Shown here: piece after piece, positions 13,421 to 25,412 of the stretch
Numbering within the stretch: position 1 is the first letter of the stretch
Layout of the letters: every line of letters starts with the position of its first letter
Source: Odiellus spinosus
Taxonomy: Eukaryota > Arthropoda > Arachnida > Opiliones > Phalangiidae
Reading direction: 5' to 3'
DNA length: 64,000 nucleotides
Assembly (NCBI GenBank): GCA_963920705.1
Contig: OY987231.1
Location: forward strand, 16,655,024 to 16,719,023
Notes under the pieces: generated by a model
Database searches by the model: none
Seen by the model: only the letters and a program-made list of their open reading frames with translations
What the model was told of the DNA's origin: nothing
Program-made: the position numbers and the translations under genes

Positions 13421-14773
13421 CTAACCCTTTGGATGAAAAAATATTGCGGTTTTCGGCCTTTCCTGTATGATGGCAAAAAATGGGCAACGTAGGCATAGGG
13501 CCGTATATGAATCCGCAGCTGCTATAGGGCGGTATATTTTTTTAAAAAACCACCCTGCAGTTTCCCCGTAAGCTTGAAGCTTTTAATTATTTTTTTTTTA
13601 ACTCCCTCTTGGAGCTTAGGCTTATACCTCCTGATTTATTCGCGGAGAGAGACCCCTTTTTGGTAAAAATGAATAAAAAAAGAGGCGATTTTCGCGGAGC
13701 TGCCAGGAAAAAAAGGGTCCCTCGTGCGGTTTGGTGGGTAAGAGAAGGGTTAGGGGTAAAGGAAAAGAGGTGCGCGTGTTTTAAGTACGTTAAACTGTGT
13801 GTTCGCGCTCCCGGGTTTTGCGCCAAGAGTTATTCGCACGTAGTTTCGCGGCCGAAAAGGGTGGAGGGGAGAAGAAGAGAGAGAGAGAGCGAGAGAGATT
13901 CATAAATAAAAGACGAAGTTCGTCGTTTCTTCTCTCTCACGTTTTTTCCCCCCAAGTTTCTTACGTAATACTAGCGTTTTGCCTTAATATTATACCTATA
14001 TATGAGGGTATGAGAGTTAAATAATAGGGGAATGAATGATATAAAGCGTAACAATATGCCATTATGTCTGTAAATGAGAGTTGGTGCATGAACCAAATAA
14101 TAACGAGTAAGAATTGTTCATGGAGAAAAAATGATCTAAAACGGGATCTTAAAGTGTTTTTGGCTTCAAGAGGAACGAAATTACAGAAGGGGTTGGTTTA
14201 ATTATACTCAGTAATATCTTGAGTATTAATTTAGGGTTATGGTTCGCGTTGTTTAAAATTCGCCTCACAAATCCCCGAAATTTTTCTGTTCAGGTATGAA
14301 CTCTGGATTTGACAAAAACATTGGTTATATGAACCAATTTTAACTTTTGGATCCATCTTAACTTCAATAAATCCATAAAAAAGCTTATTCTACAAATTGG
14401 ACTAATTTTTATCTACACGAGTAATTTTAAAGTTAAAAAAAAATTCACACACCCAAGAACACTCCCATTCCGATAAAATGAACCAATCCTTTTTAAAGAC
14501 CAAATCTTATAAAACTTCGATTTCAGATAAATAAAATTATTAGAGTCACAATTCAGTCCGATGGGATGGCTAGTTTAACGAAAACATTCTTACACACAGC
14601 GAGATCGGCAACTTTAATCCAATGTTGTTTCAGAACGGAACAATTTGGCGGTTAACGAATATAAGTGAGACAGTTTAATAAATTTGAAATTCCCTATATG
14701 TCATTCTTATTTGTCGAGTAGTTTTGGTGTATTTTGTCTTATTTTGAAGCTCTAATTGAGTGTTTTTTTATCA
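13421..14773. other. Mixed sequence before A2
   Basis: A moderately GC-rich part at 13600-13930 ends in a GA-rich tract (13870-13900). It holds overlapping frames on both strands, all under 100 codons and of skewed composition. The remainder is AT-rich without features. Confidence 0.45.
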
Positions 14774-14781
14774 TATTGAAC

Positions 14782-15123
14782 CAGAAGCCGATGAAACCCT
14801 CCTTTGAAGTCTACTACTCTAATGTTCGGTATAGCGCTCCTCTCTGTATGGGTAAAATACACAATTTTACGAGATCGGAGGGGTCCTACTTCATACCCCC
14901 TGTCTACGGAAAATTGGAAATTCTCTCTCTCCACAAACGACGACGTTTTTTTTTTTTGACGAACTCCAAGGCTGCTAGAGATATTCGCTCGACGAACTCC
15001 CGCTCCGAAAATATCTACCGTTAGGAGGCGTACGAATCGCGCTTTTTGAAACTAACCCATACAGAGAGGGGTTGACAAGACCCGGGAGTAATAGACTTCA
15101 AAGGAGGGTTTCATCGGCTTCTG
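14782..15123 (-). mobile_element. MITE family A, copy A2
   Basis: Same element as A1, in the same orientation, with a longer T-run in the middle (about 14948-14958) where other copies have a short run. The flanking duplication is TATTGAAC (14774-14781 and 15124-15131), one base longer than the 7 bp seen in other copies. An extra T at the right junction would explain the difference. Confidence 0.92.
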
Positions 15124-15131
15124 TATTGAAC

Positions 15132-15943
15132 ATATCCAAAAAATTGTAAATTTTAATGAGACTTGTTCTTCAAACTTATCAAGACCCTCAATTCTTCAAG
15201 AAAGTATATAAGGGCGTCCTTAAAAGAAGACGAAGAAGGAAGAAGGTATTACTAAGAAGGGGGTTCACGTGCCATCGGAAGTTCTCCAATCACGCGATCC
15301 TCTCGATTGCGAATGATGAACGTCGCGTGAAGTTTAACTTGGGATTGAGAAAGACAAAAGAGATATATTTTCTAGTAAAATGCATTTTTTTTAGTCGACG
15401 CGAAATGAGAAATAGAGGAGGGAGGAGTATCACCTGTGGAATTTCATAAATTTGAGTATCGTGCGGGCCACAGTCGCGTGAGGGGAAGTCGGCCTTAATG
15501 GAAGATTGTCTTTTAGCATTTGAAATAATGAAGTTACGATCGACGCACGACAGCTTTCAAGTTTTGTACCTACGCGTACGTATCCCACTCTCCAAGCGCA
15601 GTCATTTGTTAATTCATAGGAAATGAAATTTACTAATCAAATATAGTTTTCCGGGATATAATTTGCAAAAATATGCGTCAATTATAATACAGTTTGTTCT
15701 TAAAGTAATTTATTCAATTAGGTGCAGAGTTATAACTCGGGTATAATTAGGAAATTTTATTTTAATACCATATTTAAATTATATGGTAGGTAAATAAAAT
15801 AAGGAGAATAAATATTGGAAAGTTCCTCTTAATGACGTTTAATCTATTACCGGTAATCCATTAATCTGGAATTGTAGTATAGGATATCAAGTCAGTTTTG
15901 TGAATAATTTAACAGAAATGACTCGCTTCATTCGCGTTTTTAT
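15132..15943. other. Sequence between A2 and the 91-bp foldback
   Basis: One 97-codon arginine- and lysine-rich frame (15156-15449) without a recognised domain. Its basic composition comes from AGA/AAG-rich DNA. Nothing else is seen. Confidence 0.45.
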
Positions 15944-16034
15944 TTAGCAGAATCGTTACGTAGACGTCACAGCTACGTCACAATCCTTTTCCTTATGAAC
16001 TAGGTCGTGACGTATACAATGACGATTCTGCTAA
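15944..16034. mobile_element. 91-bp foldback with CRE-like motifs
   Basis: TTAGCAGAATCGT at the left pairs with ACGATTCTGCTAA at the right. Inside, TAGACGTCAC and TACGTCAC face GTGACGTATA. The TGACGT core of cAMP-response and AP-1-like sites therefore occurs in both arms. It may be a minimal MITE. Confidence 0.7.
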
Positions 16035-16647
16035 TATACCAAAATTGGCGTTTTAATTTTGTATATAAAAATAATTAATATTAATTTATTCAGAAAATTA
16101 GTGATTTCGTTGCAAATATACGTAGCTAATGATAGGGTGAGATGAAAAAATATGTCTTTGTAACGTGGTAACCAAAGAATAACTATAACTCGGTAATCAT
16201 ACTAATTAAGTTTATTTAATTTCACAATCTCTTGTTTATAAGTATCGCGTATGCGGCCTGGGAAATATTTTCCATGTCACAAATCCCACCCAAAATCTAA
16301 AAAAGAGTTTGATTTAATATTCTTCTCATACAAAAATAGTACATGTTAAAGCGTCGAAGCGTATTAACTAAAATAATTTCGTGATGAATGAAAGGCTAAA
16401 TGATGATTATATTTCCTAAAATCCCAAAACGGGAGAATATTTTCCTTCGATAATCAGTTGGCAATTAGCGTTTAAAGGGAGCTTGAAAGGAATATATTAT
16501 TATTTTCCTTAAAGGGAATATAATCAGCGATGAGGTAATATGGAATAATTACACATAAACTCGCCTTATAAACTGAGCACTAATTAAAATATCATTCCGT
16601 GGAGGTTAAATTTACACGAGAGGTTAACCACTAGCGTATAATCTGCA

Positions 16648-16770
16648 CACCGATTACGCGATTACGCAACTAACTACAGCCTTTCGTTATACTAAATACG
16701 TACTCAGTTACGTAATCACTTTTAGTACAGTCAAAGCTACATGCTTGAACACCGATTACGCGGAATGATT
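16648..16770 (+). repeat. Dispersed GATTACG repeat Q, copy 1
   Basis: CACCGATTACGCGATTACG is followed by ACAGCCTTTCGTTATACTAA, ATACGTACTCAGTTACGTAA, AGTACAGTCAAAGCTACATG and CACCGATTACGCG. The GATTACG words occur in both orientations, so it can fold. Related copies lie near 25806 (reverse) and 57261. Confidence 0.7.
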
Positions 16771-18607
16771 AGCACTTAGAATTCGCAATAGTTTGTCCCT
16801 AAGAGGTTAGGTACAATATATTTCCTTATTTCAAGGTAAGAATTTAACAAAATTAACTTAATTTCCCCTTTTTTACCATCCCTTTAAGACTGGAATCGCT
16901 GAAACGTCTCGCTTTCCCAGTCCGGGAGAGTCACCGCAGAATATTAATTATAAACCACGCAATAAACGACGATACCATTCCCCCCTTCGTTCGTGTGTCC
17001 CGTTATTTCTCTCATCTGATATAGAACAACCCTCCCCCTTAGGGGTGCTCCATTTCCTAGCGAAGGAGGGGGTGTGGGGCTTAATATCTTTATATTCTAT
17101 AAACACGTCTATATTCTAGCAGCACTATAATGTTTACCAAGGGATGACGCTCGTTGAAAGTTGGGAACCATTTGTGAAAGGCGAACCAGCTGCTTGCTAT
17201 TGATTTTGGGAAGTTATTTTTATTTTTTTATTTCTTCTATCATACCCACACTCTCTCTCTATTTCTCTAGCTCTATCTGTACACCGGTGTGGTACCGAGT
17301 GCACCGTTACGCTGAGCAGTTTTTTTATTTCAATTTTTTTTTTTTCTTCATTTCTTTTCCTTGAGCAGCGAATCATAGCGCGTAGAAGAAGACGGTATTC
17401 GTATTTGAACCTAACTCCGAGTCTTAAAAACTAACAGCCATTTTAGGCGCATAATTTTTCCATTGTTGGAGGCAGAAGGCGCCAATGTTATCTCGTTTTT
17501 TCTCTCTAGCGCATTCTAGCGCGGCTTTTTTAATACTCTTCCCTTTTCGAGTTCAAAGCGCTATTCACATACGACTACCGTTTCATAAGGATGAAAGTTT
17601 TGGTTCTGGAAGTTCAATTGGACACAACTAACGTCGAGAACCGGAAAGCTATTCTAGGGTTAGAGTTTAATCAAATTCTAGTTTGTTAGTTGCCACTGTT
17701 TGCCGTTAGTGGTCGCTTATGAACGCCAAGATTTGTTAATCATCTTTTTCTTTTAAGATAGGTGTCCAATATAATTAATAGTCCTAGATTTAGTTCACCA
17801 AGCTATTAAAATTATGCTTAAAAATTTCGTTCAATTTAGGTGTCGCGAACTGTTTCTCAATCTCATAGAATACAGTAAAACACTGGTATCTTTGTTCTTA
17901 TCAATAATGGCTTTCTATGCCCACGTGGCACACAGTATAATTTTTTCCCGTGTAAATGTCATTTTGCGCGAAGCCGGGAGATTTTAAAGAGGATAGGAGG
18001 CGGTTAGAACTTTGTGTTCGCTCGCTTTAAACAAATCGACAGATTGAGAACGTCATTGGAATAATTTCTTTACGAAAGTTTTTTCTCCCTTAGCGTAGGG
18101 TGGGAAAACTGAGTATTTTTTTTTTATATCCATGATATTTCCGTCTTGTAAGGACTTGGTTTTTATTTTGGGTCTCAACGAATTTTAGATCTTTTGGCCT
18201 AGTCTAGATTATTCGCGTTTCAATGCTTAGGACAATGTTTTTAATAAGGATCACATTAGCATATTTTGCGGTTGATTGAATAATAACTGATTTTTTTCTT
18301 AATTTAATAATTTTAAGTCTCGTGGAAATGGACGTTTTTGCGCGTATCTCTTTCGCCATGCTTTTCACTTCATTGTCTTTGATAACTGGTTAGTGGATGA
18401 ACAGTAATTTGAATTAAATTATGATGCGCCTAATAGCAGCTACAATTTTTTTCTTTAAACTGAGGCTATCAAAAAATGTTTTCTAGGGCCTAGACAAAAT
18501 ATTAACAACAGACGATTCCGAGCACTACTGTTAATATTCTAAATAAACAGTTATGAACTGAACTGAATTGAGTCAGGGATTTTTCAATTACACGGTTAAA
18601 TAAGACG
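16771..18607. other. Sequence around repeat F2
   Basis: Apart from repeat F2 (17692), this holds T-rich tracts near 17212-17350 and no recognisable frame. A short CpG-richer patch occurs near 17375-17600. Confidence 0.45.
17692..17795. repeat. Foldback family F, partial copy F2
   Basis: It contains GCCACTGTTTGCCGTTAGTG, GTCGCTTATGAACGCC, TTTTAAGATAGGTGTCCAAT and TAATAGTCCTAGAT, which align in order with 24489-24592. The other arm is missing. Confidence 0.6.
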
Positions 18608-18614
18608 GCCTCAG

Positions 18615-18929
18615 CAAGAATCCATTCAGGTTCCATAAGAATATGGGAGCATAGCTTTAGCCTCTGGTACCATCCTCCCAAACTTGGTAACAAAAGTTCG
18701 TCTGCAATTTTCGCAACATTTGTACGCTTAGATCTTTTTTCGGTCGGCTCCATTTTTATTACCCAAAATATTATGTCAAGGTCGTTAGTGGCGCGAGTTA
18801 ATAATAGATGGCAGGAGCGATTTACTTGAAAATCGATTCGAAGCGGACGAACTTTTGCTACAAAGTTTGGGAGGATGGTTATTGAATCGCCGCCCTCCCA
18901 TATTCTTATGGAACCTGAATGAATTCTTG
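18615..18929. mobile_element. MITE family B, copy B1
   Basis: Long-arm foldback element starting CAAGAATCCATTCAGGTTCC and ending with the near-complement. The arms pair imperfectly for roughly 90 bp (for example CCATCCTCCCAAACTT and ACAAAAGTTCGTC). The target duplication is GCCTCAG (18608-18614 and 18930-18936). Open frames that cover it, such as 18502-18753 on the minus strand, are products of the repeat and recur at 39990-40241. Confidence 0.93.
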
Positions 18930-18936
18930 GCCTCAG

Positions 18937-20291
18937 TTATTCTCTCCTCCAATGAAATAGAAAAATTATACCATCGCGAATACCAACGGCAATTATTTCT
19001 GATATTAATAATTAAAATAATTCCTAACAACCATTATCTTCTTTTTAATAATAATATACTTCAAACTAAAAGGTTGTAAAAATCTCATTAAGGTTCACCG
19101 TTGCTTTAAATGTAATACGCCTTAAACACGTGTGTAACAAGAAATGATTTGAACGGTTTCAAACAAGCAAGTATCAAGCTCAGTAAGGACCTGACCTTTC
19201 ATTTTTTATTTCCTTTTATTAACGGGTAACATGCCTACGCAAAACGAATCACATTCTAGCTCAGAGCCTTTTCATACCGGCTACAGAAACGTGAAAGCTT
19301 AGACTAAGGGTAAGATCCGAAATTTAACTACGTATACGTTGGAACGTCAAAAGACAATCTAAATTCTAATTTTAGAATTCTTGTACGAAACAAAAATAAC
19401 CCCTTTTCCCCCTAAAGTCAATTGTAGTTTTCAGCGAATTAAAAGCTTGCCTTTCATAAACGAACTAGTACCAATAGCGGTTACGGTGTCTTTATTTCGT
19501 TCTGAAATCGTACGATGAGACTCTTTTCATTCAAAAGAGACGTATACCGAAGAGGAGAGAAGCTAAGCCTTGGTTCTGGCATCATCCCTATCCATTTGCA
19601 TTCTAATACATCCGTAGAAAGGAAATACACAAAATTCGGACACCTTGATTTATCGGTTCTAGCCCCCCTTCCTTACTCTCTTAATCTCCTTTTGTCTACT
19701 CGGAAACTCGAGTTACTCCGAACGCACCTATACGATGGCAAAAGAAGAATGGAGATCGCTGGGCTTTCTTTCTCTCTTATACAAGTAATGAAACTAGCCC
19801 TATCAGCGGAAACACTTGACAAAATCCAGCTTTCCTGGCGCAAAACGGACATTTGCATTTTTAAAGATCACGTGCAATAACTGACGCGAGAGACAAATAC
19901 ATCGGTAATAATTTTGGTAATGTATATATGTTTTAGGTTCCATCAATCTATCAAAAATTTTGATTAATTATTTGTATGAAAAATGTAATTTTAAGAAAAG
20001 AAATTAATCAATCTTTCGTTTCTTTCGGCTTAAATACGTCATAAGTGTGATTTAATATGATTCAATTTCATTGGTCAGTTTTAGAATCAGGTGGTATAAC
20101 TACAGTTGACTGGGGATAATTTAAACATAGCGTTCACTTTTAATTTCACAGCACAGATTTTGTTTATAAACATTTTCACTGATGTACAGTAAACAAGGTA
20201 AATAGAGCACATAGTGATAAAGGTTTGGAATGAAGATATTCACGTTAATCATAGCTTCTCTTTCTTCTGCCTCTCACTGTTTCGCTTCTAA
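18937..20291. other. Sequence between B1 and A3
   Basis: Contains an ATG-started 121-codon frame at 19515-19880 with no recognised domain and an overlapping antisense frame. It is not called as a gene. The rest is AT-rich and featureless. Confidence 0.4.
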
Positions 20292-20298
20292 GTCACGT

Positions 20299-20636
20299 CA
20301 GAAGTAGATGAAACCCTCCTTTTGAAGTCTATTACTCCCTGGTCTTGTCTACCCCTCTCTGTATGGGTTAGTTTCAAAAAGCGCGATTCGTACGCCTCCT
20401 AACGGTAGATATTTTCGGAGCGGGAGTTCGTCGAGCGAATATCTCTAGCAGCCTTGAAGTTCGTCAAACAAACGTCGTCGTTTGTGGAGAGAGAGAATTT
20501 CCAATTTTCCGTAGACAGGGGGTATGAAGTAGGACCCCTCCGATCTCGTAAAATTGGGAATTTTACCCATACAGAGAGGAGCGCTATATCGAACATTAGA
20601 GTAGTAGACTTCAAAGGAGGGTTTCATCTACTTCTG
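20299..20636 (+). mobile_element. MITE family A, copy A3
   Basis: Full-length copy in the opposite orientation to A1 and A2. The terminal repeat carries the same change in both arms (CAGAAGTAGATG at the left, its complement at the right). The target duplication is GTCACGT (20292-20298 and 20637-20643). Matching changes in both arms suggest arm-to-arm correction, or a sub-family founded by a hairpin-corrected copy. Confidence 0.93.
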
Positions 20637-20643
20637 GTCACGT

Positions 20644-21197
20644 ATCGGATGAATTTAACGCGATACATAATTTAGCCTCACACGTGAACTTTAAAATATA
20701 ATAGGACGCTACATTTGACCTCTTTCTTATTAAGGCATAGCATCTAGAGTATAGTATACGATAGCTATAGGGGACGCTCGCTTAGCGTTGGGGTTTTCAG
20801 TTCAAACGGTCAATGGTCCAAGGGGAATTATAAACAACGGCGCGCGCGGTGCTGCTATTTATAGAGTATTGACCCTAGTCGAGCTTAAACAATCGGATTG
20901 TGGGATAAAAAGAAAATGCATATATATACGGGGAAGGTTTGGGGGGAAAACCCCCGTCAAGTTACCTGCACGCGACGGACGGCACGCTAGGCCTAATAAG
21001 GACGGACTAAGATTACGATTCTATTAAACGGTGGTAGGAAAGAGTTACGGTTAGATTCCATTCAAAAAGGTTATAAAATAAAAAAAAAAATATTCGTGGC
21101 AATTTTATGGGTCTATGTTCCCATTTCTTACAAGGTTATCAGTTCTCCCAAAAATACGTAGTCCCATTTCACCCAATCCTTAGGTTAGGTTAGAAAA
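20644..21197. other. Sequence between A3 and E1
   Basis: Small CpG-containing stretch with GGCGCGCGCGG near 20840. A 79-codon frame is not recognised. Confidence 0.4.
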
Positions 21198-21373
21198 GGG
21201 AGACAGCAAATAGCAAAGGGTGATAGAAAGCCTGACGTCATTTAACCCCCTTATTGAGGGAGCGCTTCTAAGAGCTAATTTAAAGTAACTCAATTCACTA
21301 AGGGGGATGAAACCTAGATGAGAGATAGAAATCTCTGACGTATCAATGTCTCCCTTGTTGGCTCCCTATTGGG
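21198..21373 (-). mobile_element. Foldback family E, copy E1
   Basis: Reverse-orientation copy of the element at 47915. It contains GCCTGACGTCATTTAACCCC, CTTATTGAGGGAGCG, the partner CACTAAGGGGGATGAAAC, and GTCTCCCTTGTTGGCTCCC. TGACGTCA is complete in one arm and reduced to TGACGTAT in the other. Duplicated flanks were not found. Confidence 0.78.
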
Positions 21374-22077
21374 AGAACATTTTTGAGCGATATATGGTGC
21401 GAACCAATTTTAAAATATGACTAGACGAGAAATTTAAAACTTTCAACGATAAAAAATTAACTATTCGTGGTTTATTGCATCTGCCTTTTCAGATTTAGTC
21501 AGACTAATAGCTCCCATAGTGTCTCCCATCCCATTCTTATAATATATAATAAATTATTATATAATTTGTAAGGAAATGATTGAAATGTAGTTAAATCATT
21601 TTGGCAGTCAATTCTCGTAACTGTTGTCTAAAATGAGTAGCGCGGGGAAATAATCAATTCGGTCGACTTTGGGTAATATGGGATAGTAAAGAAACGTTTT
21701 TCAGGAACGCACGCGCGCGCGGAAGGTTAAGCCTTGCGCCGCTAGAAGAGAGAGAGAGAGAGAGAGAAAAATTCAGATTATAATTTACTCCAATTGACGT
21801 CACGAGGTTGGAAAAATTTAAGCGCGGAAACTTTGCGAGACAATAATAGTTTCGGTGTTCAAACTCTATACGCACGCTATCCCCGTATACTTTCCCTACG
21901 TAACCAAGCGTCAAATAATTCTTAATTTAAGTCAGAATTGAGTAAAATGACCCTGTATGAACCCCTATCGTTCGATAAAACCTACCATAAAAAAAAAACA
22001 AATATAGTAATTAATAACGAATAATCTAATTATGTGAATACTGAAAAATATAATTAAAAAAGACGAAATTTCAAATA
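21374..22077. other. Sequence between E1 and element H
   Basis: Holds ACGCGCGCGCGG near 21711 followed by a (GA)n microsatellite at 21746-21768. An 86-codon minus-strand frame spans them and is a product of the simple sequence. Confidence 0.5.
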
Positions 22078-23530
22078 GGGTCAGTCCCCCTATTATCGGA
22101 CACATTATGAAAAAATAGCTTTCAACAGCAGCCAAATGGCAAAGAGCCTTTGCAAAACTGATAAGTATGCAATTTGAATCTTTTAACCCATGATAGTATA
22201 GGAAAAATCTAGAAAAAGTCATAAAACGTAGTCATAAATTAAGAATTAAATTACTAGTAAGCTACCCTGTTATCGGACGTTTGGATGATGAATCGGACAC
22301 ACCTGGTCCACTTATCGGACACGCTACCCTTGAATCGGACGGTAGGAGTTAAGAGCCGGACAAAGGGATTTTAGGATCGGACGGTGGGAGTTAAGAACCG
22401 GACGGTGGGAGTTAAGAACCGGACGGTGGGAGTTAAGAACCGGACAAAGGGACTTTAGAATCGGACACCCTATCTTTGTAACCGGACGAAGGTCCCTTAA
22501 ATTCGGACAGATATACACGTGTTCAAAAATAGGTACAATTTCCCAATATTAGTGATAGCAAACATCCGTTTCAGTCACGCTTTTTTGAAGTGATTGTAAA
22601 ATACCAACCGGATCCCATATTTTATGCTTATTTTAAAACTAAATAAAATTAACTTTATTTTTTAGAATTTTATTGAAGAACTTAAGGAGCTTTTTATATA
22701 AAAACGGCTTACGTACGCCTATCACGTGTTAAACACAAAAAAAATATCACCAGTTACATTTGAGCATTTTTAGCAAACATATTTTGCACAAACTTCACAT
22801 TTATTTACCAAGTTTCATTTTTCATTCGTTTGCTGTACAAGTTGGTGCACAGCTTGCACCGTAAACCTCTTGTATTTTTTATTTTTAATGACCGCTTCTC
22901 GGGCTATTTTTATAAATGAATATAGACATGAAACTTCCAGACTCGTATATTAATTTTTAGTTTGCTATTTGACTCGAAAACATCTTTAAAAGCTCTGACG
23001 TACTCTTACTAAAATCGGAAAACTGCTATACCTACTTTGATACTAAACGTAGGGCTATAAAATTTCTGAATCTTGGACAGACAGCGAGTCCAAAAACTAT
23101 AAACAGCGTGTCCGATAATAGGGTTTCAAGTCTAAAAATATATCTACTGTCGTTTTCCCAATAACAAAGTTTTAGCCAAGGCTTAAGGAAGAAATGTATA
23201 GATAAAGATTCAGGCTTTCTAGCGATACCAAAAATATTTAATTGGCTTCCGCTTAAAAACTTCAAAACAGGTTTTCAAATTTTAGGGGAAAGCAATTTCC
23301 ACCCCTCTTTAATTTTTAAACCAACCAAAAATTAGTATACCTGGTTCGTTGACGCTTTCCTCGTCATCCATGGCGTCGCTACTCTTAAAATTAATCAAAT
23401 ACGTAGATGACGTTACGGTCTTTTAAAAAATGTAACTCTTGTGGGTTTTCTTTAATGGGAAAATAGTATAAAAAAATAAAAAATAAAACTGTCCGATAAT
23501 AGGGACGTCCGATAATAGGGGGACTGACCC
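22078..23530. mobile_element. TA-flanked element H with subterminal CGGAC array
   Basis: Element of 1453 bp with a perfect 24-bp terminal inverted repeat starting GGGTCAGTCCCCCTATTATC. It is flanked by TA at 22076-22077 and 23531-23532. TA target choice is typical of the Tc1/mariner group. The right end repeats its GTCCGATAATAGGG motif once more just inside the terminus, and a further internal copy lies near 23109. No transposase is recognised: the open frames inside are short (64 aa from the array, 77 aa at 23032-23265 on the minus strand) and match nothing I can name. Confidence 0.88.
22274..22509. repeat. Phased array of twelve CGGAC motifs
   Basis: Inside the left part of element H, CGGAC preceded by T or C occurs twelve times in the same orientation. 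The motifs start at 22274, 22294, 22316, 22336, 22357, 22378, 22399, 22420, 22441, 22462, 22483 and 22504. The spacing is 20-22 bp throughout and exactly 21 for the last eight steps. The spacer sequence varies more than the core. The array also produces a seven-residue repeat on the minus strand, which is not taken as a gene. Confidence 0.9.
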
Positions 23531-23635
23531 TAGAATTAGTTTTTCATGGGGAATTTCGATTTACAATTATTAAAGTTGGATTTATTTTCAATAATTAGAA
23601 TCCATGGTAGAGATATATTTTTGAAAATTTATTAA

Positions 23636-24073
23636 AGGGAGGATGCAACCTAACAACAAGTGATTTTTTATCGATTCCTTATTGTTTAAATAGGCCTAAT
23701 CCACTATTTAAAAAATTTACAAACAAATATTAAACTAGAAATAAATTTAAAACTTACCCTGAAAATAGGCTTAGTGGGATTCATGGAGCTCCTGCTGATT
23801 TCCTCGCGTGTAAGGTCTAGCGACCAATCGCACGCGACGTAAGTCTGGTGGAGATCTCGCGTGATCGACGGGCCTTTGCTCATTGGTCGCTAGACCTTAC
23901 ACGGACGCGATTCAGGATCTCCACGAATCCCGCTAAGCCTATTTTCAGGGTAAGTTTTAAATTTATTTCTAGTTTAATATTTGTATTGTAAACTTTTTAT
24001 CGGTGGATTAGGCTTATTTAAACGATAAGGAATCGATAAAAAAAATCACTTGTAATTAGGTTGCATTCTCCCT
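23636..24073. mobile_element. TTAA foldback family G, copy G1
   Basis: Palindromic element whose two halves are near-complements over most of their length. The outer ends are AGGGAGGATGCAACC and complement. The inner arms share ATAGGCTTAG and AAGGTCTAGCGACCAATCG. It is flanked by TTAA on both sides (23632-23635 and 24074-24077). TTAA target choice is known for piggyBac and Kolobok transposons; which one moved this element cannot be told without a related transposase. Confidence 0.92.
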
Positions 24074-24381
24074 TTAAAGGAAGAAACGCATTGATATGAA
24101 GGAGCTAAGTTTTTATTATAAAATCTTCCCGTCATCCCCACGCGTTTTGTACGCTTTTAGAAATGTTCCACCCGTTTTTTCATCGTGTTCAGGGGAAAGC
24201 TACCATTTAGGATTAAAAACACCCAATTGATTTTCAATGCACGCCTGTAGAAATGCTCGAAACGTAGTGCACCAATGTGTCACGACAAGCCCATCCACAG
24301 GGGATATAATACTAATATTAATAAAAGGACCCCTATCTTAATAATAATAATATATAAAGATTAATTATAAAACATAACATT

Positions 24382-24592
24382 CATAAGCGTTCTCTAACGG
24401 CAAACGTAGTAACTTACAAAAGCCACGTGACGTCTGACTATTCTTTACTCATAGCAGCCACGCACGATGTTTTTTTTATTTCCTACATTTACCACTGTTT
24501 ACCGTTAGAGGACGCTTATGAAAACCAGGTTTGGTTATTCATATATCATCTGTTAAGATATATGTCCATTGTTAATAGTTCTAGATAATAAA
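24382..24592. mobile_element. Foldback family F, copy F1
   Basis: TTCATAAGCGTTCTCTAACG at the left pairs with CGTTAGAGGACGCTTATGAA at 24498-24519. The tail to 24592 (TTAAGATATATGTCCATTGT, TAATAGTTCTAGAT) is shared with the half copy at 17692. Confidence 0.65.
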
Positions 24593-25381
24593 TTTTATTA
24601 TGAAAATGGGTGTAAAAACCATTTTGCTATTTCTTAGAGCACATTCTAACAACATTTTTGGACGATAATTCGTAAATTTTCGTCTATTACGCGTATACGG
24701 AGTAAAGGAATTTAGATTTAGCTCGCTATATACGGAGGCTTGATGAAAAAAAGGTTATGTAGATATAAAAATAGACTGTTTAAGATGGAGTGGTGATCGA
24801 GGAGTAGAAGCTAATCCCGAGTGATTGCGATAAATCAAATTTTAAAGTATATTTATCGAAGGGTAATAAAGCGTTAAATCCAGTAATACCGTCGGCTGAC
24901 GCGTACAAGGCGGAAAATTGGGGCGAAAGCTAGCGCGCGGCGTTTAGGGAGGCGCGTGAATTTATCAACGTCGACTAAATATCTGGGAGATAATTTACAT
25001 AGGAAAAGAGAAGGGGGTGGAAAAGAGGCTCGCTCGCGCCAAGGGGGCAAATCCTTTTGTTGAAAATCTCTATTGATTGGCTATCGATTGCCCGAAATAT
25101 GACCTACTTCCTTTCCCCACGAGCCACCGAGCTCGTTCCCTCGTCTCTCACATCCTTCTCGCGAGATCGTTCGCCCCAAAAGGAAAGAGAGTTTGAAAAA
25201 AAAAAAATGACAAAAAAAAAAAAAAAAAGAAAAAAACAAAAGTCCATTCTCTGATTTCCAAAAGAGCCCCATAGACAAATTTTACAGGGATACTACGAAA
25301 CAAAGAGGACTTGGAAAATGGAGACTTCAATACCCCGGGGCGTAATTTATGCCAGACTGAATTATTATGAAATTATCATTC

Positions 25382-25412
<31 letters not shown>

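Noticed and set aside
18502..18753. 83-codon frame that recurs at 39990-40241
   Set aside because: The shared part lies inside MITE family B; the two frames differ as soon as the element ends.
19515..19880. 121-codon ATG-started frame
   Set aside because: No domain is recognised, an antisense frame overlaps it, and there are no promoter or splice signals nearby.
22324..22518. Minus-strand frame with a repeated PVLNSHR heptapeptide
   Set aside because: The repeat follows the 21-bp CGGAC array exactly; a 21-bp period always keeps frame. Explained by DNA structure of element H.
25057..25330. Lysine-rich and phenylalanine-rich frames on opposite strands
   Set aside because: Both come from one A-rich tract and are shadows of each other.
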